DNA of 64,000 nt from Heterobilharzia americana (Eukaryota > Platyhelminthes > Trematoda > Strigeidida > Schistosomatidae). Location: positions 74,777,160 to 74,841,159 of the forward strand of contig OX104130.1 in NCBI GenBank assembly GCA_944470555.2, given 5' to 3'. The notes under the pieces were generated by a model. It ran no database searches and was not told the origin of the DNA. It worked only from the letters and a program-made list of their open reading frames with translations. Made by a program: the position numbers and the translations under genes. Positions 22,301 to 34,300 of this stretch are shown one piece after another (the stretch's first letter is position 1; each line of letters starts with the position of its first letter).

Positions 22301-25300
22301 GGTACCTGAAAGAGATTTGTGTGACCGCAGAGCCCATCGGACATCTGCTTGAGGCCTGTCACACCCAGCCTTTTGAGTATGATTATTTTGAATTTTTGTA
22401 TTTTTGGGGCCGGATGAGCGAAAGGAAACGACAAGTGAACCAACACCGCCGGCCCGGCAGACCGTGGGGCGTGGTGGAGTGTGTTATTTTTGGGGCCGAC
22501 CTTTTCTAACCCCCCCTTCCACTGAGAAGGCAGCATCAGCTTGGCACTGCTGGTCATCCAAGGGAAACACCTTACTGCTGTCACACCCCATCCAGCTAGC
22601 AGCAGTACGACTTCGCCCTCAGACCCCCATCATAGTGTAGCAATTTACACTATAACGGTAACTGCTTTTCGTCTAACCACTACCCAACAGACCTTTCTGG
22701 TATGGTAGGACCTCGAGGGAACAAGCGTTCCACCAGCATAGCTCGTTGGGTCATTGTGATATGCAAGCCCGACCACCACGTCAAGGTAGCAGCTATCGGT
22801 CGGGCACATGTATACGACACCACATAAGTGACACATTTGGGAAAACTAGATGTCTTGGGAAGCGTTTGAGTAACCATTGAATCAAAATGTTGAGCATATT
22901 CACCAATTTAAAGAAATTTGAATTTTTTTACTCTCTGCATTACCCTGAACAAAGTTAAAATCATGAGTTTGGTATAGTCGGATTATTGATTCATCACATC
23001 CTGTTGCTCTCTCCCTCTTTTTCCATTTAGTAATAAACTGGGTTGAAGGCTAAAGCTCTAGAAAAGGACTAATTCTTGGCTTTATTCACACCTCTTTCTT
23101 TCCAGACGAAATAAGGAAACCTAATTGGTTATTTCAATCGTTGTTAGGATAATCTTTTCAAAGTCATTTGGAAAGACACAGTCTGTTGAAATGTTGGGGA
23201 TGAGTGCTTGTGGGAATTAAGAAGTCTTAAATTTCTAAATTGGAATGCAGCATGATGGTGTTTTTCAAATAATTGAAAAACAACGAAGGATATACGAGTA
23301 AGAAGAAGAAAATCACTAACTTGTGATTAGCTCTACATGACGAAGTAGATTTCAACTTGGCTCTATAAATTGCTTATCCTAAAGTATCTTTCAACATCTA
23401 CGCCATGCTAGTGTAGCTTCATGTGCCTTTCTACGTCGTTTAACTAGTCGTCATGACATGCATATTCATACTTTCCAGTGCAATTGTCTTGTAGGGTTTA
23501 CACATGGGGTGATAAACACAACTGAAGGAAGAGGTAGCCTCCAGTGAAGGTTGTTAGTGCAGTAATAGCAGTGTGTGATAGAAGTGTGCAATGAATGATT
23601 CGCTGCTAATATGTCCATACGGTTTTGGATTTCTGTTGTAGTTAAGGGTTTCTTTAGGCAAATAAACAAAAAGCTCTTGAATCAACCACCACCACCATCT
23701 GCAACTCGTCCAGAAATACCACCCGCCACCTCAGAACTACCAGTGAACACAAGCCCTCCGACAGAAGCAGAACTGAAGTCCTGAACTCCATAAAGTTGCT
23801 GAAATCCGGGAAAGCAGCAGGACCAGATAGAATTACTCCAGAGACAACAGCGGACATGCTCACACCACTATTGCAGAAGGTTTGGAAGGTAGGAAAGGTG
23901 CCTGCTGATTGACTGGAAGAAGGGCTGTCAAACTGCCAAAGAAGGGGGACGTGGACTGCATCTTTGCAAGGACTGGCGCGGAATCATGCTGCTGTCCACC
24001 GAAGGAGGCAAGATATTACGCCACATGATACTGGAGAGACTAAAATGTGCTCTGTATTCGAAATTACGACTGGAGCTGGCTGACTGGCTGGATTTAGGAA
24101 GAACAAATCATGTGACGATCGAATGGCAGCGTTAGGCTACGCATCATCATAGAACAGAGCATAGAATGGTGATCAGCTGGGTCTCTACTCAACTTCATTC
24201 ACGCTGAAAAGGCCTTCGACAGCGTCGATCGAGAAGTAATTTGGCAGGCAGCTGCTTCAACACTACGGTGTTAATGCCACAAGCCTTTATCATTCAACAG
24301 CTGTATGACGATGATGATGCTACATGCCGAGTGACTCACAATGAAGAGCTCAGTGACGCCTTTGAAGTGAATTGAAAATAGGAGTAAGACAAGGTTGTCA
24401 CCTACTATCACCGATGATCTTCCTGATTGTGGTCGACTCGACTGGACTGGATCATGCAACAAACTGTGAGAAGCAAGAAGAGGGGCATGCGCTGGCTGGA
24501 CCGATGAAAAGATTCTAGGAGATTTGGATTTCGCCAGTGATGATGATTTATGTTTAATGTCTTGTGGCGTAAACTCGAAGATATACAGGTGAAACTAACA
24601 AGTTGGCAGAAGAGACGAGGCGAGGCGAAGCAGCGAAGGAAGACAGGACTTCCTTTAGGTGACTGTAGAGAAGACAGAGGTGATTGAGATACCCAACTAA
24701 CAACAACAAGCACCAATCACCATGAACGGGAGAAATCCAAAGCAAGTTGTCTCTTTCACCTATCCACCTAGATAGCATCGTTTCAACTGTAGGTGGTGGC
24801 ACAGATTAGGATCCATTCCGATTGTTTTTTTTTCCGTTCAATACTTGTAAGCTGACATGAAAAAGAATTTCAGATGTGATCAGAGAGAGAGAGAGAGAGA
24901 GAGAGGCGTTAACTAACTATTTAATGTATTTACTATCTATTATAAGAGTAGTTTTTAATATACTCCCAGTGTGTTTAGAAAATGAAAAGAAAATACTTAA
25001 TTGTTGTTACAGAAACCAACTTTAAAAACATAGATAATATTCCATCTAAAATAATTTTAAAAAAATCGTCTATTCATTTATTCATTCACTATTCAAATAA
25101 AATATCCAACTAACCAACATAATTGGCACGTGTTTCAAATAGAATCCATTCATTTGGCTCAGGACATATTTCTGGATTATGAAACCATATACTTTGATTT
25201 AATGTCACTAAATATTGAACATGATGTGGTTCAGTAAGGGCAACCCATAATAAAAGAGCATCCGATAAATACGCTAGCATAGCATCACGATAAGAGTGCA

Positions 25301-28300
25301 ACGAAACAGCTGGGAGAAAAAAAAGTTGTATAAAGAAATATTTATTCATTTGACGTCATTATATATTGAATCATTTTCCTTAGTACAAATATACCACCAT
25401 CTGGATAGTTTTCTTTTTATCGATGCCCTTATTAACTATGCTGCTAAATATAAGCAAATATAGTACATATTGTAAGTATGATGTATTTTGAGTCACACAA
25501 TATTTTGAAAAATATAGTTAGATACTGGGAAAACAGTACCGTAAAGTATTTTAAAAAAAAACATGCGCAATCGGAATTCTCCGTGAATAATAATACCACG
25601 GTAACAGCATATATTTTATCTTATTGACTAGGCTTTTTTGTGTGAGTTAATTTCCTTGACAAGCCTAAATATGTATCGCATATTACACACATCTCTTATC
25701 CTCTTTCCCTACTCACCAATGATTGCAGTCATTACGAAGGCTTTGAGTAAATATACGTTTATTTTCGCTGTTTACTATAGTCAGAACCAGTCGAGATGAG
25801 TTTTCTCCATTCAACCCTCCTTCGATGACTTTATACTGATACAACTTATTTGTGCCTATTGTTGGTGGATAGCAAGTAAAACAAAAGTCTCTTGTTATGG
25901 CGGAATTTAGGGCAGGTGAGGAAAAAAAACGCAAATTTATTGTTGATATTCACTGATATCTATTCGTATATATAGGAGTCTCTAAACACCCTAGGGATAC
26001 CTTCACGATCGGCTCAATTTCCTCTACTTGAGTGTTGGAGCCGCATGATGGCATCACTATCTCTGAACGTTGTATTATACTTTCATTAAGGCAACAAATA
26101 TGAAGAAAAATTCGGTAGATGGAATTGAAAATCACAAATTCATATACTATTATTGTATTATTTATTTGTCCTTTGGGTTCCTAATGGAACATAGGGCTTC
26201 AACAGTACGTCTCCAATACGCTCTGTTCTCTGAAATCTTTTGAACCTGGCTCCACGACAGCCCACAAGCTCTCATTTCTTCCTCACACGACCTCCTCCAT
26301 GTCATCCTTGGACGCCCAACTCGTCGCTTTCCGTCGGGGTTCCACTTGAGCGACTGGCCTGACGCGTGATGTCCCCAGTCGGCCTTCTTAGTGTATGCCC
26401 AATCCATCTTCATTTTCTGCTGTATATTTGTTGAGCGATGGGTTCTTGGTTGGTTCGACGCCAGCCAGAGTTCCTTGTTGCTTATTCTTTCTGGCCATCT
26501 GATCTTCAGTAACGAACCAGCGTAGGCAGTTGTTGATGAATGTCTGTAGTTTATTGGAAATGCCTTTCGTAACGCGCCAAGTCTCTGAACCATACAGAAG
26601 CACTGACTTGACATTGGTGTTGAAAATGGTCACTGGTTCAAATCCCACTGCGGCCCAACATAAAAAAGAAACGTATTACTCTCATTATAGACTGAAAACT
26701 CTCTTCGTTGAGCGGTTAGTCTTTAAATAATGTTCACATTCTCACCAAATTTTTAATACTGAAAACTTTGATTCATACATACTGTACAATTTATCAGCTA
26801 GAAGTTCTCCTTCAGATAGTATCAATTTCCGTGTGACACTACTGGTTAGAGACGACTGGTTAAGAGGACTACTGGTACTGTAAAATCTAAAATGGAGACA
26901 CCTAGGCCCCAGTTGAAGTGATATGTGAATCTCGAAAATCTCCAAAACAATTATTGAGGTTTATTAACAAGGTGATTCTGTTAGTGAGGATTATTACCAG
27001 AATAATAAGAATACCTTCAACTACAGCGCTTTCGTGGAGGAAAATCCTCAAATGCTTCAACACTGCGGAATACCACAGTTTTATTAACCTCATTCAACAG
27101 CTATATGAAGATGCCACATGTCCAGTGATTCACAATGGGAAGCTCAGTGATACCTTTGAAGTGAAGACAGGAGTAAAGCAAGGCTGTATACTATCACCCA
27201 TGATCTTTCTGATTGTGGTCGACTGGATCATGCAACAAACTATGAGGAGCGAGAAGAGAGGGATACGCTGGACCGATGAGAAGACCCTAGAAGATTTAGA
27301 TTTCGCTGATGACTTGTGTTTAATGTCACACAAACTTGAAGATGTACAGGCAAAATCCAACAAGCTGACAGAAGAGACAGCGAAGACGGGACTTCAGATG
27401 AACGTAGAGAAGACAGAGGTGATGAAGATGCCCAACCAACACCATCACCACCAACAACAAGTTCCAATCACCATCAACGAGAGAAACTTAAAGGAAGTAG
27501 CCTCCACCTATCTAGGCAGCATCGTTTCAACTACAGGCAGCGGCACAGACGAGGGCGTCAAAGCCAGGATCGGAAAAGCTAGATAGGCGTTCATTAAGTT
27601 GAAACCATGGTGGAGAGCTTCTGCACTCAGCATGTGGAACAAGATCCGGATTTTCAACACTAAGTCAGTGCTTCTACGTGATGGTTGAGAGAATTGGCGC
27701 GTTACGAAAGGCATTTCCAGCAAACTACAGACATTCATCAACAGCTGCCGTCTACGCTCACTCGATACTGAAAATCAGATGGCCATAAATAATAAGCAAG
27801 AAAGACCTCACCCTGACAACGAACCAACCAAGAACCTATCGCTCAACACATATGCAGAAGGAAGTAGAGATGGATTGGGCATGCACTAAGAAGACCATTT
27901 AGGAACATGACGCGTAAGGCCAGGCGCTCGAGTGGAACCCAGATAGGAAACAACGAGTTGGGGGTCCGAGGATGACATGGAGGAGGTCGTGTGAGGAAGA
28001 AATAAGAGCTTCTGGGCTGTCGTGGAGCCAGGCCCAAAAGACTGCAGAGGACGGAATGCACTGGAGACGTGCTACTGAGACCCTATGTCCCATTAGGAAC
28101 CCAAGGGAAAAATAATAATATAATAATAATTACAAAGATGACGAACAAGGTGGACAATCAATTATTGGGAGCTCACTACACCAACAAGCAGACTAACCAA
28201 ATGACTAAGACCAGTCCACACAGGAAGTCAGAAAGGTGAATACGGACAATCAGAATCAAGGTTAAGATTCAAGGGGACAAACAGGAATAGGTAGTGATTA

Positions 28301-31300
28301 AGACCCATAAGGTATACAGAGGCGTCAATCGAACAGAAACAATGGGTAGTATTACAAATACAGCTTATTGGGGCACGAAGACGGACATAATGGCAGACAG
28401 ACAAGATTTGACAGATGTGTTGGTGGAAAACGCTAGACACTTAAATAATAGTCATAAAGAAGTGGAACACATCCTGGATAGGAATACTATCAGTAATATT
28501 ATGGACGCAAACGTATTGTGTGAGGACTGACTGTGGAAGGTTGATACCATTTTTTAGATTAGCAAATAAGTTTGAACAGAAAACTTCTCTCAACATGCTT
28601 AATTCCGGAAATCCTAACTGAAATGACAATATTTTATTACATTGGTGACACACTGTTCTTATGTAAAACGTTCCGACCTAGTTCAATAGACATAAAAGTA
28701 TTTACGTGAAGTATTAGAAACTTATAGTATTATAGGCTGGGAGAAAACCATCTCATAAACAATTTTTAAAAGTCTATCAATGAATTGTATACAAGTCTAT
28801 CTAGTTTAACTACTGTTTACGCTCAGAATCAAACAATTGTATCTTCAAGTTTGTGGAAATTTCTGGGTGGTTTGTACAAACGATGTCATAGGAAAGGGAA
28901 GATTATATACTGGTGGCCTACGATGAACAACTTTAATGTACACATTATGCTTGATAAATGTTCTAATCATATTGTTAGTTTGAACAATACAAAAACAAAG
29001 ACATTTGTAGAATAAAATGAGCTCATTTTATTTCACTGCCTTTCATCAGCTGCAAACAGCCTACAAATGAAATGAAGTATTAGTAGCAATTATGGCATAA
29101 CATGGTTCAAATATGCAGAGATATTTGGAGATTTGAAACCCAGGAATTAGATAGTGAGTGAGTGAATCAAAGAAACACAGGATTAATAATCACAATTCTT
29201 AGTCAAAACCAATAGGAATTTATTTATATCTGATAAGATAGAAAATTCTCGAGCTGTGGAAAGGAGAGGACATTAAACAGGCAGAAGTGTAAACAAAGGA
29301 GGTTGTCAACAAGCTGGTAGGTCACGTAATTACATGGAAAAACTTGAAAAACGTTAGATTGCGTGATTAAGAGTCATCAATGAAGAGATGATGCAATCAA
29401 AAAAAAGAAAAAGGAAAACCATATGCGGAAAATCATTTACAGTTACCAAGGTAAACAAAGTTTAATTGAAGTCTCTTTCTGAGTATATAGATAAGGTTGA
29501 AAATGTTTGATGGCGAGAGCTTCCCCAAACTGCAATAAATGTAGCGTTCTTTGCTTGTTGATCCTGAAGGATTGAGAAACATCTATTTGCTGTCCTCTTT
29601 CCACCAGGGGCCTCGTGCTTCCTCTCTTAAAGACCTTGCTACCATTAAGACACAGATTTCTCGGAGTATGCTGATAAAACCGTGTAGTCACCCTTCCTTT
29701 GGTCCTACATAGGTACTTAATTCCACAAGCATAGGTGAATTGATATGCACGGTTGAGGGTGATGTGAACTGGTTATTTGTTTAATTTTGACTGTATTACT
29801 GAGCATACTGTACTGTGAAGTGAGCTCAGTTCGGCAGCAAAGAAGCTCCTTCTTAGTGCAGCTTTTATTCTTGTCTATTCTTTCAGATCTCTTCTAGTTT
29901 GTCTCTTGAGCACATCGTTTTTCTACGGGTGAATAGCGTCCTGACTGAACCACGCTTATACCCAACAAGACAGAAACTATTGCGGTGAAGGTACTGACCA
30001 ATCCATATATCTTTCCTGTGGATAGCTTACGCAACTGTACCATCACATTTTCGTCTGATTATTATTTGTCCCTTGGGTTCCTAGTGAAACATGCGGCTTC
30101 AGTAGCACGTCGCCATTTCACTCCCTCTTCTGCAGTTTTTTGAATCTCGCTCCACGACTGCCCAGAAGCTTTCATTTTTTCTTCACACGATCTCCTCCAT
30201 GTCACCCCCGGCCAAAACGCCCAACTCGTCGTTTCCCCCTTTGCATTCCACTCGAGAGCCTGGCCTGGCGCGTGATGTCACCAACCGGTCTTCTCAGTGT
30301 ACGCCTGATCCAAGCTATCTCCACTTCTTTTCGCATATTTGTTGGACGACGGCTTCTCGGTTCGTTGCCAGGCCAGAGTTCCCTGTTGCTTATTCTTTCT
30401 GGCCATCTCATCAGTATCGAGCGTAGGCAGCCGTTCATGAATGTCTGTAATTTGTTGGAAATGCTTTTCGTAACGCGCCAAGTCTCTCAGCCATCACATA
30501 GAAGCACTGACTTGACTGACATTAGTGTTGAAAATTCGGATATTGTTCACGCTTTATGCTGAGTGCAGTAGATTTACACACTGATTTCAGATTAATGAAA
30601 GCCTGTTTTGCTTTTCCGATACTCGCTTTGACATCCTCATCTGTGCCACCACCTACAGTTGAAACGATGCTATCTAGGTGGGTAGGTAAAAGAGACAACA
30701 TGCTTTGGATTTCTCCCGTTCATGGTGATTGGTGCTTGTTGTTGCTGTTGTTGTTAGTTGGGTATCTCAATCACCTCTCTCTTCCCTACATTCACCTAAA
30801 GGAAGTCCCATCTTCCTTCGCTGCCTCTTGTCAACTTGTTGGTTTTTGCCCGTAGATCTTCGAGTTTACGCCACAAGACATTAAACATAAATCATCATCA
30901 CTGGCGAAATCCAAATCTTCTAGCATCTTTTCATCGGTCCACCCAGCGTATGCCCCTCTTCTTGCTTCTCACAGTTTGTTGCATGATCCAGTCCAGTCGA
31001 GTCGACCACAATCAGGAAGATCATCGGTGATAGTAGGTGACAACCTTGTCTTACTCCTGTTTTCAATTCACTTCAAAGGCGTCACTGAGCTCTTCATTGT
31101 GAATCACTCAGCAAGTAGCATCATATAGCATACAGCTGTTGAATGAAGTTGATTAGGGTTTCTGACACTAAAACCGTAGTGTTGAAGTAGTTATTTCTCG
31201 ATCGAAGGCCCTTTCAAAATCGATGACGCTGAGGTTGACTCCAATTCTATGCTCTGTTCTATGATGATGCGTAGCCTAACGCTGCCATTCGATCGTCACA

Positions 31301-34300
31301 TGATTTGTTCTTCCTAAATCCAACCAGTCAGCCAGCTCCAGTCGTAATTTCGAATACAGAGCACATTTTAGTCTCTCCAGTATCATGTGGCGTAATATCT
31401 TGCCTCCTTCGGTGGACAGCAGCATGATTCCGCGCCAGTCCTTGCAAAGATGCAGTCCACGTCCCCTTCTTTGGCAGTTTGACAGCCCTTCTTCCAGTCA
31501 ATCAGCAGGCACCTTTCCTACCTTCCAAACCTTCTGCAATAGTGGTGTGAGCATGTCCGCTGTTGTCTCTGGAGTAATTCTATCTGGTCCTGCTGCTTTC
31601 CCGGATTTCAGCAACTTTATGGAGTTCAGGACTTCAGTTCTGCTTCTGTCGGAGGGCTTGTGTTCACTGGTAGTTCTGAGGTGGCGGGTGGTATTTCTGG
31701 ACGAGTTGCAGATGGTGGTGGTGGTTGATTCAAGAGCTTTTGTTTATTTGCCTAAAGAAACCCTTAACTACAACAGAAATCCAAAACCGTATGGACATAT
31801 TAGCAGCGAATCATTCATTGCACACTTCTATCACACACTGCTATTACTGCACTAACAACCTTCACTGGAGGCTACCTCTTCCTTCAGTTGTGTTTATCAC
31901 CCCATGTGTAAACCCTACAAGACAATTGCACTGGAAAGTATGAATATGCATGTCATGACGACTAGTTAAACGACGTAGAAAGGCACATGAAGCTACACTA
32001 GCATGGCGTAGATGTTGAAAGATACTTTAGGATAAGCAATTTATAGAGCCAAGTTGAAATCTACTTCGTCATGTAGAGCTAATCACAAGTTAGTGATTTT
32101 CTTCTTCTTACTCGTATATCCTTCGTTGTTTTTCAATTATTTGAAAAACACCATCATGCTGCATTCCAATTTAGAAATTTAAGACTTCTTAATTCCCACA
32201 AGCACTCATCCCCAACATTTCAACAGACTGTGTCTTTCCAAATGACTTTGAAAAGATTATCCTAACAACGATTGAAATAACCAATTAGGTTTCCTTATTT
32301 CGTCTGGAAAGAAAGAGGTGTGAATAAAGCCAAGAATTAGTCCTTTTCTAGAGCTTTAGCCTTCAACCCAGTTTATTACTAAATGGAAAAAGAGGGAGAG
32401 AGCAACAGGATGTGATGAATCAATAATCCGACTATACCAAACTCATGATTTTAACTTTGTTCAGGGTAATGCAGAGAGTAAAAAATTCAAAATTCTCTAA
32501 ATTGGTGAATATGCTCAACATTTTGATTCAATGGTTACTCAAACGCTTCCCAAGACATCTAGTTTTCCCAAATGTGTCACTTATGTGGTGTCGTATACAT
32601 GTGCGTAGTCTGTAATATATATTCGATGTTTATGAAACAATTTATTCCTCCTATTCATTCAATGAGTGTTGGTTAGTCACAGCATGATCATATCTGTTTC
32701 AAAAAAACATTATGAAAACTCATTTGTTGAACAGCCTTTCAGATGAGACAAATAAAAAGTAGTGTCATGTTTTTTAATGAATTTCTAAATGTATGAGACA
32801 GTTCAATTAACACACATGACAAATTTCTCTACTGATTCAACAATACAAGAGGTGATATTTACTTCATTGAAGTAGATGATGTTAGAAAGAGAGAAAAATA
32901 CAATCTAGCTGTATTCTAATCTTCTTGCAGACTACCTTCAATTGAAATTATTGCATTTTACTACAATTCAATGTAGCTTGGAAAGTTATCACATATCTGG
33001 AAGCAATGATTCACCTTTTGTTCAGACAGCTTCAGTCGTAATTTCGAATCCAGAGCACATTTTAGTCTCTCCAGTATCATGTGGCGTAATATCTTGCCTC
33101 CTTCGGTGGACAGCAGCATGATCCCGCGCCAGTCCTTGCAAAGACGCAGTCCACGTCCCCCTTCTTTGGCAGTTTGACAGCCCTTCTTCCAGTCAATCAG
33201 CAGGTACCTCTCCTACCTTCCAAACCTTCTGCAATAGTGGTGTGAGCATGTCCGCTGTTGTCTCTGGAGTAATTCTATCTGGTCCTGCTGCTTTCCCGGA
33301 TTTCAGCAACTTTATGGAGTTCAGGACTTGAGTTCTGCTTCTGTTGGAGGGCTTGTGTTCACTGGTAGTTCTGAGGTGGCGGGTGGTATTTCTGGACGAG
33401 TTGCAGATGGTGGTGGTGGTCGATTCGACAGTTTTTCGAAGTGGTCAGTCCATCGTTTCCTTTGTTTCTCCTCTTCGTTTCGTGGCAACTAAGTCTCCTT
33501 GACTATCTCATTGATTTCATCTGTGTTTATCTATTCCCTCCGAGATAGTAACCTGGTCAGTTGATATAATGTTGTCAGGTCTCTGTCTCTACTACCTGCA
33601 GCCTCTTCTGGTTCACTTTCCAGTGTGTCGTACGAGTGTATTTCGTCTTTCCGCGCACTCCTCTTCACTTCTTTGTCCAGTGTAGTGTTTCATAGGTTGT
33701 ATTCACTTCCTCTTTTCGTTGTTCATCCGTGCACTGCACTGCTTCAGCTTCTGCTCCACCATCTTCCTCTCCTTCCTCTATCAGCTTCCATGTGTCTGTC
33801 GAGATCCATTCCTTGTCTTGTCTTGTCTTTGACTTCTTCCCTCCTAACACGGTTATTCAGGTTTCCTTCCATGTCTGAGTGGTGTGAACCCCTCACCTAC
33901 TCCTCTTCTTCATCTTGTGTCAAGTAGGCTGCGTATCCACTTTCTTCACATTGAGATGAAGTTAATCTGATTTTTAGTAGTGTGTCCATCTGGTGAGTGG
34001 TCAAATCCATGTCGCTGCCTTGTGAATATCTTTGTGTTTGTACACAATGCCTCCAATCACCAAATCATTAAATGCACAGAAGTCTGCTAACAGTTCTCCA
34101 TTCTCATTCATCACTTCACTGAGTGCCTCTCGACACATGATCAGTTCTCTTTCCGTGTTGCCCGCTCCTAGTTTGGCATTAAAACATGTCACCCATTAGG
34201 ATTTTGACGTCACCATCTGGGGTGGGGTCTTGTCCATTACTGATTGCAGCTGTCTTCAGAATTCCTCCTTCTTATCTTCATCTACATTATTTGTAGGTGT

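Larger units (their letters stand above)
18415..24165 (+). repeat. Inverted duplication, arm 1 (split by RTE)
   Basis: The segments 18415-18851 and 22804 to about 24165 together match, in reverse complement, the continuous block 31250-33026. The part 22850-24165 is almost identical by eye. The interruption is exactly the family A element with its 12-base target duplication. Beyond 24165 only ordinary family B similarity continues. This arm lies in ACOT8 intron 5. Confidence 0.88.

Noticed and set aside
31385..31855. 156-codon plus-strand frame
   Set aside because: Antisense of family B sequence and of the duplicated block; the same peptide pieces appear wherever family B lies in reverse.
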